Part shown: positions 54,248 to 62,743 of the stretch, in pieces | Numbering within the stretch: position 1 is the first letter of the stretch | Layout: each line of letters starts with the position of its first letter | From: Neorhodopirellula pilleata | GTDB taxonomy: Bacteria > Planctomycetota > Planctomycetia > Pirellulales > Pirellulaceae | NCBI RefSeq assembly: GCF_007859915.1 | Contig: NZ_SJPM01000008.1 | Span: 96,188 to 160,187 of the forward strand | Direction of reading: 5' to 3' | DNA length: 64,000 bases | Made by a program: the position numbers and the translations under genes | The notes under the pieces: generated by a model | Databases searched by the model: none | What the model was told of the DNA's origin: nothing | Seen by the model: only the letters and a program-made list of their open reading frames with translations

Positions 54248-55576
54248 ATGCCGGGAGAATCATTCCGCTTTATCCACGCCAGCGATTTCCATTTGGAAAC
54301 GCCGCTCGGGGATCTCGACCAATTGCCGCCCAACCTTCGCGACGCGATGGCGACGGCCCCAAGGGACGCTGCGGCAGCGGTTTTCGAAGCCGCGTTAGCG
54401 GACAATATCGATTTCTTGGTGCTCAGCGGTGATTTGCTGCATCCGGTCGCCGCCGGTCCTCACGGCATGTCGCTACTGTTGGATAATTTCGAAAAACTCA
54501 ACGACGCAGGGACGCCCGTCTATTGGGCCGCCGGCATTGCGGATGATGCGAAGCAATGGCCTGAGGCTGTGCCACTGCCCCCGAACGTGACCCTATTTCC
54601 CCGCGATCGAGTACTGTCGGTTCCGTATGAGCGAGCGGGCCGCGTCGTTTGCCGGATCGTCGGACGCAGTAGCGAAGGTCGGGCCTCGCTGCACGTTCCC
54701 GGATTCCAAACCGAGGCCACCGACGAGTTTACCGTCGGCGTCGGCTACGGGACCGCCGATGCCGGTGCGCTCGCATCGGGTCGAATGGATTACTGGGCCT
54801 TGGGTGGACCTCACAACCACACCGATTTTGACGGTGGGGCATCTGCAGGAGCCTTCGCACCCGGGTCGACCCAAGGGCGATGTTTGGACGAAACCGGGCC
54901 GCACGGCTATCTCGTCGTCGACGTCGATGCCGATCAAACCGCTCGGGTTCGCCGCGTCGAAGCGGACCGTTTTCGATACGCCCATGTCTCAATCGACGCG
55001 GCCGAAATTCGTGCCGTCGGCAGCCTGAGAAATCTTCTGGGCCAAAAGATCACGTCGTTGGCCAATGAGAACGGCGGTCGACATCTGTTGATCGCTTGGG
55101 ACGTGACCCTAACCGATCCAGAAATGCTATCGATGGTCGGTGACCCGATCGAACTGCTTCGTCACCTTCGCCGAGACCACGGTAACGGCAATCCGGCCGC
55201 TTGGACGACCCGCCTGACGGTGCGTCCGCCGCGCAACTATCCCAAATCATGGCGAGACGAAGACACCATTTTGGGCGACTTTTTGCGGGCGTCCGAAAAG
55301 TTCCGCAAGTTCGCCGCCGGGGTACCTGTCGAATCGGTATCCAACGCCGGAACCAATGACTCCGGTGCTGCGGCTGGTAAGCCCGCCGCAACCGCCCGTC
55401 TCGGTGGGTTGCGTTTGATGCCCTACACCGAAGAGCATTCCGATCTTTCCAGCACAGCGGCCACGTTGCTCGGCGAATTGCCGGCCGGCGACCGCGACGC
55501 CACACTCGATGAAGCGACCCTCTTGGGGGCTCAGTTGTTGCGCGGCGACAAACCGTCTTGGGGACGCAAATCATGA
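54248..55576 (+). CDS. SbcD/YhaO-like metallophosphoesterase-fold protein, degenerate active site
   Basis: 442 residues. The fold is that of the Mre11/SbcD nucleases: FIHASDFHLETPLGDL (Asp13, His15) and FLVLSGDLLH (Asp62) are kept. Where GNHD is expected the sequence reads GIAD (96-99). The later single-His segment reads VGVGYGTAD, and the final GHxH is GGPHNH (186-191). Most metal ligands are thus missing, so nuclease activity is doubtful. In Bacillus-type YhaO/YhaN pairs and SbcD/SbcC the partner ATPase follows; here its start overlaps this stop (ATGA). It may act as a structural partner of the ATPase. Confidence 0.78.
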   Translation: MPGESFRFIHASDFHLETPLGDLDQLPPNLRDAMATAPRDAAAAVFEAALADNIDFLVLSGDLLHPVAAGPHGMSLLLDNFEKLNDAGTPVYWAAGIADDAKQWPEAVPLPPNVTLFPRDRVLSVPYERAGRVVCRIVGRSSEGRASLHVPGFQTEATDEFTVGVGYGTADAGALASGRMDYWALGGPHNHTDFDGGASAGAFAPGSTQGRCLDETGPHGYLVVDVDADQTARVRRVEADRFRYAHVSIDAAEIRAVGSLRNLLGQKITSLANENGGRHLLIAWDVTLTDPEMLSMVGDPIELLRHLRRDHGNGNPAAWTTRLTVRPPRNYPKSWRDEDTILGDFLRASEKFRKFAAGVPVESVSNAGTNDSGAAAGKPAATARLGGLRLMPYTEEHSDLSSTAATLLGELPAGDRDATLDEATLLGAQLLRGDKPSWGRKS

Positions 55577-58500
55577 AGATCAAAGACATTCAAATCGACG
55601 GCTTCGGAGTTTGGACTGGCCTTTCGGTCGATTCGATGAACGAAGGCATGACGTTGTTCTACGGCCCCAACGAAGCGGGCAAGACGACGTTGATGCAATT
55701 TCTCCGAGCGATGCTTTACGGATTCACTCCCGAACGACGTTCGCGATACCTGCCACCGGTTTACGGTGGCACTCCGGGCGGCGCGATCCGAGTGACCGGC
55801 CCGGGCGGCGGCTATGAAATCCGACGACACAGCCAACTGACCGATGTGGACACGACCGGGCGATTGTCCGTCACCGGTTCGGACGGACTGAGCCAAGGTC
55901 AGCACCGCTTGCAAAGCTTATTGGGCGGAATCGACGAGGCGATTTTCTCGAACGTCTTCGCGATCGGCATCCGAGAACTTCAGGAACTCAGCACACTCGA
56001 CGACACTTCGGCCGCCGACGAACTTTACAAACTCAGCAGTGGATTGGATCGCGTTTCACTCGTCGACGTGCTTCGCAGTTTGCGGGCCGGCCGGGGCGAA
56101 GTTGTCGGTCGTGGCGCGGCGTCGGCCGATGAAGAAGATGCGGCGGTCAACAAGCTCGCAGGCATGATGACCAAACGCGAGAAATTACGCGATGAAATTC
56201 AACGACTCAGCGGTCAGACGCGGCGATGGAGCGAGTTGGCCACCCAGCGACGCACCCAAAGTCAAGAGATCGATAACCTTCGCGAGCGAATGACCGCTTG
56301 GGAACGCGAAGCCCGATGTGTCGAAATTGCAACGGGTGTTTTCGAGCCATGGCAAGAGCGCGAGGCGATCCGAGAAGAGATCGCGGCGATCCAAAACGAA
56401 GCCCATCTTCCCGATGAGGCACCGTCGCAACTTGTTCAGATCGAAGCGATGATCGAAGAGCGACGCGGCAAGGTCGAGGAGATCAAAAACCGTCGCCGAG
56501 GCCTGCGTGACAAGGCCGAACAATTGCCGGTCAACAAACGATTGTTCGACTTGCAAGGACGCATCGAAGCGGCAACCCAACAAGCGACCTGGGTGGAGGC
56601 ATTGCAGGAACAGATCGACCGTTTGGACGTACAGATCGAAAAAGCACGTAAACAAGTCGAAGCCGACGCCGACCGTTTGGGCCTCGATGAGAGCGAGCGC
56701 GAACAAATCACGAAGGGCGACCTTGTCGGAATGCCCGACCTTTCCAAACAAACGCTTGCGGCCCTGAGTTCACCAGCCAAGCATTGCAAAGAGCAATTGT
56801 TCTTGCTCAAGCAATACCGCGCTGAAGGCAAGACCCACAAAGTTCGCGCCGAAAAGTATGGCGAGAAGTTACAAGAGATCTTGCAGCGCGCCCACGCAAG
56901 TGATCTGCAGCTTGCGATCAAGCGCGAAAACGATCACATCGCGTCGCTGCGTCAACGTATCCAGCTCGGCCAGCATCTTGAGAAGCTGACTCGCCACTAT
57001 CGCGACTTGGAGCGTGAATCGATCGAACTGACAACCGATGAGGCGTTGCCGATCGATCGTTTGTTCGTGCTCGGTTTGCCGTTCATCTTCGGCGGCATGG
57101 CCGTGCTATACGGCATGTTCAACGTCTTTCAGATCACGACCTTTGTCGCTCGCCCCAACCCGACGACGGGGATGATGTTCATTTTGTTCGGTGCGATGGC
57201 GCTGTTGGTTTACTACCTCAGTCGCGAACGTGGCCAACGCAGCACGGTCCTGGATCTGGAAGATTGCGAGCGACAAATCGAAAGCGTTCGTCGTCAGATC
57301 CGCGAAGTCGAATCGGAGCGTCAGGACATCGATTCGCATTTGCCGACGAGCAACGAATCGCTCGAAGCCCGTTTGCGTGAATCCGAGTCGTTGCTCGCCG
57401 AACTCGAAGAGTCGCTGCCGACTTACCACGCACACGAGGCCGCCAACCAATCCTACAAAGCCTCCTACGTTCGCGCCACGAAGGCTGCGGAAGGTCTCAA
57501 AGCCGCACGTCGAGAATGGACCGCGACGCTGGACCGTTTGGGTTTGTCGACGACGTTGTCACCAAAGAGTGTTCGCACACTCGGCGACGGATACGAGACG
57601 TTGCAGGCGAGTTTGCGACGACTAAGTGATTTGCGTGAGGAACGTGAGCAGCGTCGCCGTGAACGACAAACCATCTCCAAGCGAATCGAAACGCTGTACC
57701 TCGAAGCACTCGATGCGTCGGGCGAAGACACGCTTCCGCTGGTGTCCGGACACGATCCAGAACGGCTTTCCGCTCGCAATTCCGAACGAGAACGAGCGCG
57801 TCGGGATCCACGGGACTCCAAACGAGATGCAAAAAGCCGCAAAGAGTCCTATCGAACCCACGGGCCCAACGGATACGAAGACGATTATACCGACTACGAC
57901 GTGGACGCTTACGACGACGTCAACGCCGACGCGATTTCATCACGAGTGAAAGTGAACGTCTCCAGTCAAGCACAAAAGCTTCTCAGTTCCCGCGCCAATC
58001 CGCTCGATCAACTCAATCACCTTCATGAAGAATTGGCCCGTCAACAGCACTGGATCAAGCAGCGTCGCGACCTGAAGCTACAAGACGCCCAATACAAAAA
58101 ACAACAGGCGATGCACGCCCAAGCGATCGAACGCGGTGAACAACAGCGTCGTGCTCTATGGGCGAAATGTGGCGTGGCAACGCCGGAACAGTTCTACCAG
58201 TTAGTCGATCGAAAATCCTTGCTTGCTGAGCATGAACAGCATCTTGATAAACTGAACAAGCAGATCAAAACGATGATCGGCAACTCCGTCCAGTACGACG
58301 ACGTGGCTCGAGAAATCGATGGTGCCAAGGCGACCGACCTGGAACGACGCTGGGACGCACTGACAACTCGGATGAGCGAAACCGAAAATCGGATTGCTCA
58401 GTTGCAAACCGCCCAAGGTGAACTCGCCGCGAGCATGAAGCAACTCGGGGACGATGATCGCTTGATGACCGCCCGGCTGGAACTCGGTTGCGTCGAACGT

Positions 58501-59541
58501 CAGCTCAATCAACTCGCCCGACGTTGGCAAATACTCGCCACGGCGAGCTGCCTGCTCGAGGACGTTTGCAATACCGTCGAGAATGAACGCCAACCCGAAA
58601 CGTTGCGGGAGGCGTCATCGTTCCTGAATCAATTGACCGATGGAAAGTACGTGCGAATCTGGACGCCGCTCGGATCGAACCAATTGAAGATCGACGATCA
58701 CGACGGCAAGTCATTGCCACTGGAAGTTCTGAGCCGTGGTACGGGCGAAGCCGTCTTCATCGCGTTGCGACTATCGCTCGCTGCGGCATACTCCCGACGC
58801 GGGGTGATGTTGCCATTGATCTTGGACGACGTGTTGGTCAACTTCGACGGGTCCCGCGCCGAACACGCCGCTCAAACCCTCAAAACGTTCGCCGAACTCG
58901 GGCACCAAGTCATGATGTTCACCTGTCACGATCACATCGTGGACATTTTCCACCAAATCGGCGTGGAAGTTCGAGAGATGCCGACACAAGGGGTTCCAGG
59001 TCGCGCCGGAATCCTAAGCCCGCCGGAGGAAACGTACGAAGAGGAATACGAGGAAGAGTACGACGAACCTGAATACGAAGAAGAGGCCGCGCAAGCGGAG
59101 CCAGAACCGGTCGTCATCGCCGCTCCGGTACCGCAGCCCTTACCGGTCGTCCCCGCCGCAGCATTGGTCATCGATGATCGTCGAGTGATCCCATCGCGCC
59201 CCACGCCGCCGAAGTCGAAATACCGATTCGCGTTTCAGCGTTTGGCTCGCCAACACCGTCGCAAACGGGCTCCCAAAATTTCGATCGAAGAGCGGGTCGC
59301 GCCCAAACCGACCCCGGTTGCACGCGTCGTGATGGAGAAGAAGCCCAAGCGGAAACCCGTTGAAGAAGTGCTGGAGACTCGCGAAGTCGAAGATTCGATC
59401 CAGTGGGCATGGTTCCAACGCGAGCCCGCCGATGGTCGGATTGATGCCGAAGAGGCCGCCGCCGAAGCTGCCCGGAACCAATGGCTACCCGAAGAAGAAC
59501 GTGATCCAAATCTCACCGCTGCAGACCCGTCTTGGTGGTAG
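55573..59541 (+). CDS. YhaN/SbcC-like membrane-associated SMC-type ATPase
   Basis: 1322 residues from ATG 55573. Walker A is GPNEAGKT (31-38). The ABC signature is LSRGTGEAVFIALRLSLA and Walker B is LPLILDDVLVNFDG, close to residues 1055-1100. Between them lie long coiled coils and, at about 497-557, a pair of membrane helices (LFVLGLPFIFGGMAVLY; MMFILFGAMALLVYYLS). This is the YhaN layout; the zinc hook CxxC of SbcC/Rad50 is absent. From about 1144 there is an extra tail with Glu/Tyr repeats (EETYEEEYEEEYDEP) and then a Lys/Pro-rich part. It probably acts in DNA repair or chromosome maintenance at the membrane with its SbcD-like partner. Confidence 0.88.
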   Translation: MKIKDIQIDGFGVWTGLSVDSMNEGMTLFYGPNEAGKTTLMQFLRAMLYGFTPERRSRYLPPVYGGTPGGAIRVTGPGGGYEIRRHSQLTDVDTTGRLSVTGSDGLSQGQHRLQSLLGGIDEAIFSNVFAIGIRELQELSTLDDTSAADELYKLSSGLDRVSLVDVLRSLRAGRGEVVGRGAASADEEDAAVNKLAGMMTKREKLRDEIQRLSGQTRRWSELATQRRTQSQEIDNLRERMTAWEREARCVEIATGVFEPWQEREAIREEIAAIQNEAHLPDEAPSQLVQIEAMIEERRGKVEEIKNRRRGLRDKAEQLPVNKRLFDLQGRIEAATQQATWVEALQEQIDRLDVQIEKARKQVEADADRLGLDESEREQITKGDLVGMPDLSKQTLAALSSPAKHCKEQLFLLKQYRAEGKTHKVRAEKYGEKLQEILQRAHASDLQLAIKRENDHIASLRQRIQLGQHLEKLTRHYRDLERESIELTTDEALPIDRLFVLGLPFIFGGMAVLYGMFNVFQITTFVARPNPTTGMMFILFGAMALLVYYLSRERGQRSTVLDLEDCERQIESVRRQIREVESERQDIDSHLPTSNESLEARLRESESLLAELEESLPTYHAHEAANQSYKASYVRATKAAEGLKAARREWTATLDRLGLSTTLSPKSVRTLGDGYETLQASLRRLSDLREEREQRRRERQTISKRIETLYLEALDASGEDTLPLVSGHDPERLSARNSERERARRDPRDSKRDAKSRKESYRTHGPNGYEDDYTDYDVDAYDDVNADAISSRVKVNVSSQAQKLLSSRANPLDQLNHLHEELARQQHWIKQRRDLKLQDAQYKKQQAMHAQAIERGEQQRRALWAKCGVATPEQFYQLVDRKSLLAEHEQHLDKLNKQIKTMIGNSVQYDDVAREIDGAKATDLERRWDALTTRMSETENRIAQLQTAQGELAASMKQLGDDDRLMTARLELGCVERQLNQLARRWQILATASCLLEDVCNTVENERQPETLREASSFLNQLTDGKYVRIWTPLGSNQLKIDDHDGKSLPLEVLSRGTGEAVFIALRLSLAAAYSRRGVMLPLILDDVLVNFDGSRAEHAAQTLKTFAELGHQVMMFTCHDHIVDIFHQIGVEVREMPTQGVPGRAGILSPPEETYEEEYEEEYDEPEYEEEAAQAEPEPVVIAAPVPQPLPVVPAAALVIDDRRVIPSRPTPPKSKYRFAFQRLARQHRRKRAPKISIEERVAPKPTPVARVVMEKKPKRKPVEEVLETREVEDSIQWAWFQREPADGRIDAEEAAAEAARNQWLPEEERDPNLTAADPSWW

Positions 59542-59552
59542 GAGCCACGATC

Positions 59553-60038
59553 ATGTCCAAAATTACCGGGAACCGCTCGCTCCGTTTCGACACCCTCGCC
59601 GAGGGAGTGTCCGAGGCGGAACGGCTGGCAAACTTACCGACGACCACGGCCGGACAGTTCTCGCATGCCCAGAATGTCGATCACTTGGCGAAGACATTGC
59701 GGATCGTTGTCGGTGACGAGTCAATCCCGAAGTTCCCACGTTGGTTGAAGTGGCTCGTTCGTTTGCGTTTGAACGCGATCTTGACGCAACCAGCGAAGCC
59801 GGGCATCCGATTACCCGCGAGTGTCCAGCCGCGTTTTTGGACCGAGGATGACATCAGCATGAACGAGGCGATGGACTCTCTGCGTGAAGCTTACCAGCGT
59901 TTTGAAGAAACCAAATCCAGTGGATTCCCCACTCACCCGCTCTTCGGCAAGCTCACCAACTTGCAACACGAACAGCTGCAGTGCCGCCATTTCGAGTTGC
60001 ACCTGGGAATGATCATCCCTCATCCAAACCGACCGTAG
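59553..60038 (+). CDS. DUF1569 (DinB-like fold) protein
   Basis: 161 residues from ATG 59553, with AGGAG nine bases upstream and 11 bases after the ATPase stop. The sequence GQFSHAQNVDHLAKTLRIVVGD, then HPLFGKLTNLQHEQLQCRHFELHL matches the DUF1569 four-helix bundle, related to DinB, with His residues placed as metal ligands. Such proteins are often thiol- or metal-dependent enzymes of unknown substrate. It is probably co-transcribed with the SbcD/YhaN-like pair. Confidence 0.75.
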   Translation: MSKITGNRSLRFDTLAEGVSEAERLANLPTTTAGQFSHAQNVDHLAKTLRIVVGDESIPKFPRWLKWLVRLRLNAILTQPAKPGIRLPASVQPRFWTEDDISMNEAMDSLREAYQRFEETKSSGFPTHPLFGKLTNLQHEQLQCRHFELHLGMIIPHPNRP

Positions 60039-60048
60039 GCAGTAGGCA

Positions 60049-60090
60049 GTAGGCTGGGTGGAGGAGGCTCGGCGACGAACACCCGGCACC
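60049..60090. repeat. Palindromic repeat, family B, copy 3
   Basis: Reads GTAGGCTGGGTGGAGG, a centre CTCGGCGA, then CGAACACCCGGCACC, following two short GTAGGCA repeats. Same orientation as copy 2, with a diverged centre. Confidence 0.6.
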
Positions 60091-60104
60091 TTCCCGTTTG
60101 TTCC

Positions 60105-60270
60105 AAACTTAAGCTTAAACCTAAACCTAAACCTAAACTTCTGAAGCAAGAAACGTTCGTCAGCTGTCCTCATCCTACGGGAACGCTAAGGCGAGTTTAG
60201 GTTTAAGTTTAAGTTTAAGTTTAAGTTTAAGTTTAAGTTTAAGTTTAAGTTTAAGTTTAAGTTTAAGTTT
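60105..60270. repeat. Telomere-like hexamer tracts in inverted orientation
   Basis: 60105-60140 carries AAACTTAAGCTTAAACC and two further CTAAAC units. 60195-60270 is GTTTAG followed by eleven GTTTAA units and a partial one. The two tracts are reverse complements in type, so they can form a long hairpin with a 54-base loop. Nothing coding lies in this gap (60039-60352). Confidence 0.9.
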
Positions 60271-60290
60271 GCGCAGAAATTGCTTCGTTT

Positions 60291-60324
60291 GCCGGGTCTC
60301 CGCTATCGCTGCGACCCAGCCTAC
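60291..60324. repeat. Palindromic repeat, family B, copy 4
   Basis: Reads GCCGGGTCTCCGC, TATC, GCTGCGACCCAGCCTAC. It differs from copy 1 at about one position over 34 bases and has the same orientation. It lies just downstream of the hexamer tract and before the 3' end of the S9 peptidase gene. Confidence 0.7.
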
Positions 60325-60352
60325 TTTTGACCCGGCCTACATTTGAGGGCGG

Positions 60353-62716
60353 TTACTTGGGGAGGAGGTTTCGTAGGAGGAAATTCGTCATCGTTTTTCT
60401 CAGGTGCATGACCGTTCCGCTGCCTTCGGTGATCGAGTGCGAACGTCCGGGGTAGGCCATCATCTCGAAAAGCTTTCCTTGCGCGACCAACTCGTTGATC
60501 AATCGCTGCGTTGACGCGTAATGAACGTTGTCGTCGGCGGTTCCGTGGATGATCAACAGAGACCCTTCCAAGTTCTTCGCATAGGTGATCGGCGATCCTT
60601 CGGTGAACTTCTCGCGGCCGTCGTCGATCAGCCCCATGTATCGCTCTTGGTAGATCGTGTCATAATCCAATTGATCCGAAACCGGTGCCACCGAAACGGC
60701 GGTCTTGAACAGATCCGGATAGCGGAAGATCGCATGAAGCGAACTCGAACCTCCACCGCTCCATCCCCAAACGCCGACGCGAGAGGAATCCAAGATCGGA
60801 AAACGTTCGAGCAAGCGGCGGACAGCGGCGGCTTGATCGGCGGGAGGCAGGATACCGATCTTGCCGTAAACCGCTTGGCGAAACGCTCGCCCTCGCGGCG
60901 ACGCGGTTCCTCGGTTGTCGATGCTCGCCACCGCGATGCCGTTTTGAACCATCATTCGATTCCACAGATATCCTTTGCCGCCGTAAACGTCACGGACCGT
61001 TTGCCCGGCGGGCTCGCCGTAAACGTAGACCAACAAGGGAACACTCCCTTGGCTAACACGCTCGCCGTCAACGTCGGCAGGAAACATCACCCAAGCATCC
61101 AACGCGACTCCGTCATCGATCGTCAGTTGGATGAACTCTTCACGTACTGGTTTGAGCTCTTTCAATGCTTCTCGGACCGACTGATTATCATCGATCGTTT
61201 CGATGATCTCGTAAGTATCGATGTTCACCAAACGCTTCACCGGAGGCGTTTGGAAGTCTGACCAAGTTTCGATCGCGTACCGCCCCGACGGACTGATTTC
61301 ATACTGATACGTCCCGCCAGTTTCCGGAGACACTCGCGATTCTTGCGGGTCTGGTGAGTTCGCCTCGACGCTGTAAAGACCTCGCGTTGTCGGATTGTTC
61401 GGCGAAGCGGTCAGGAAAATGCGAGCGGTCTGCGAATCGACATGATCGATTTCGATCACATCCCAATCACCACGCGTGATCGGCGTGAGCGTCGTTTCGG
61501 TCAACGACTCGTTGAACGACAACCGGTAGAGTTGATTCCAGCCGGTCTGTTCGCTTTGCCAAACATAATCAATCGTTGAAGGATTCGACTCCAACGATGG
61601 AATGCGGTGAAGTTCCGCTTGATGCATTACCCAACCAGGACTGGTTTCGGTGTGAACAACGTGCGCCGATCCGGATTGTGGATCAGCGATCCACAAGCGG
61701 TTCTGGTTTTGACGTCGATTGAGTTGTTGGATCATCAAACGTTCGCCCTCCGTTGGGCTAGCGTCTGTTTGTTGCTCCGACGGTTCGATCCACTGTAATG
61801 CCGCGAGATAGTTTTCTCGAGGATCACCGTCGATGTTCATCCAAACGGTCTGGTCGGTCGCCAAATCGTGGACTCCGATTCGGACCGCCGAATTCGTTTG
61901 GCCTACCTTGGGATAGGCGAACTCTTTCAGCGTCGGATAACGCTGCGATGCGTTGTCGATCAGCGTTTGAATCGGAACACCGGATTGATCGGTTTGCCAA
62001 AAAGCAACCTTGGTCCCGTCGTGATTGAATTGAAATCCTTTGGTCAGCCCGAGTTCTTCTTCGTAAACCCAATCGAACGTTCCGTGAATCGTGTCGACTT
62101 GGTCGCTCGACGCGATCGTCTGTTCCTGGCCGGTCGAAATGTTTTCGATCATCAGATCGCCGCCTCGAGCATACGCCACTGATTCACTATCGGGTGACAA
62201 CGTCGCATACATGATCGCTTGTCCGCCCGCGATCGCCCGCCAGGACTTCAAGTTCAGGTCGTAGATCCAGTACTGCGCCAACGAAAAGTGACGCCAAACA
62301 CGTTGTGACCGGGTTTTCACCATCAGCCACCGCCCGTCGTGGGAAAACTCGTAATGATCGACCGATCCGATCGGATCGGCGGGAATCAAAAGTGTGGTTT
62401 CCCCAGCCGCATCGGACGGACCGACCGGGCGACGGACGATTTGGACGGTTTTGCTTTGGTTTTCGTCTTCGGAGTTCGGCTCTTGTCTTAACAGCACATC
62501 GTCGACGTCGTCCCACTTCAGCGAAGTATTCTCCGTATCAAAATCCTCGCCCTGGTAGATGCGAGATAATGTCAGCGTTGTGCGATCGTGCACCGCCGGC
62601 GGTGGCGGTCCTTGATCAGCCGCAGGCGGATAGGCATGGCAATGATTCGACGATGAAATGGCCCCTGCCGCAAACGTACAAACGAAGGTGAGCGAGATCG
62701 TCAATCGCGTTTTCAT
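60353..62716 (-). CDS. Exported S9/DPPIV-family dipeptidyl peptidase
   Basis: 787 residues. A signal peptide (about 1-22, ISLTFVCTFAAGAIS) is followed by a DPPIV N-terminal propeller of about 500 residues (ILSRIYQGEDFDTE-like start, YEFSHDGRWLMVKTRSQR, TFDWVYEEELGLTKGFQF). The alpha/beta-hydrolase domain has the nucleophile in GVWGWSGGGSSS (Ser near 653), the acid in IHGTADDNVHY and the base in YPGRSHSI. The EE pair of DPPIV (WVYEEE), which reads the free N-terminus, is present. It should release X-Pro dipeptides in the periplasm or outside. It is separate from the S9 gene at 42837 and without hydroxyproline neighbours. Confidence 0.9.
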   Translation of the reverse strand: MKTRLTISLTFVCTFAAGAISSSNHCHAYPPAADQGPPPPAVHDRTTLTLSRIYQGEDFDTENTSLKWDDVDDVLLRQEPNSEDENQSKTVQIVRRPVGPSDAAGETTLLIPADPIGSVDHYEFSHDGRWLMVKTRSQRVWRHFSLAQYWIYDLNLKSWRAIAGGQAIMYATLSPDSESVAYARGGDLMIENISTGQEQTIASSDQVDTIHGTFDWVYEEELGLTKGFQFNHDGTKVAFWQTDQSGVPIQTLIDNASQRYPTLKEFAYPKVGQTNSAVRIGVHDLATDQTVWMNIDGDPRENYLAALQWIEPSEQQTDASPTEGERLMIQQLNRRQNQNRLWIADPQSGSAHVVHTETSPGWVMHQAELHRIPSLESNPSTIDYVWQSEQTGWNQLYRLSFNESLTETTLTPITRGDWDVIEIDHVDSQTARIFLTASPNNPTTRGLYSVEANSPDPQESRVSPETGGTYQYEISPSGRYAIETWSDFQTPPVKRLVNIDTYEIIETIDDNQSVREALKELKPVREEFIQLTIDDGVALDAWVMFPADVDGERVSQGSVPLLVYVYGEPAGQTVRDVYGGKGYLWNRMMVQNGIAVASIDNRGTASPRGRAFRQAVYGKIGILPPADQAAAVRRLLERFPILDSSRVGVWGWSGGGSSSLHAIFRYPDLFKTAVSVAPVSDQLDYDTIYQERYMGLIDDGREKFTEGSPITYAKNLEGSLLIIHGTADDNVHYASTQRLINELVAQGKLFEMMAYPGRSHSITEGSGTVMHLRKTMTNFLLRNLLPK

Positions 62717-62743
62717 GAAATGACTTTGTCTTGGCGAAATTGT

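Noticed and set aside
54248..59541. Phage-defence reading of the SbcD/ATPase pair.
   Set aside because: The architecture fits chromosomal YhaO/YhaN-type housekeeping pairs, and no toxin, integrase or other defence genes surround it.
60105..60270. Possible CRISPR array in the repeated tract after the DUF1569 gene.
   Set aside because: The repeats are direct hexamers without spacers, and no cas genes are present.
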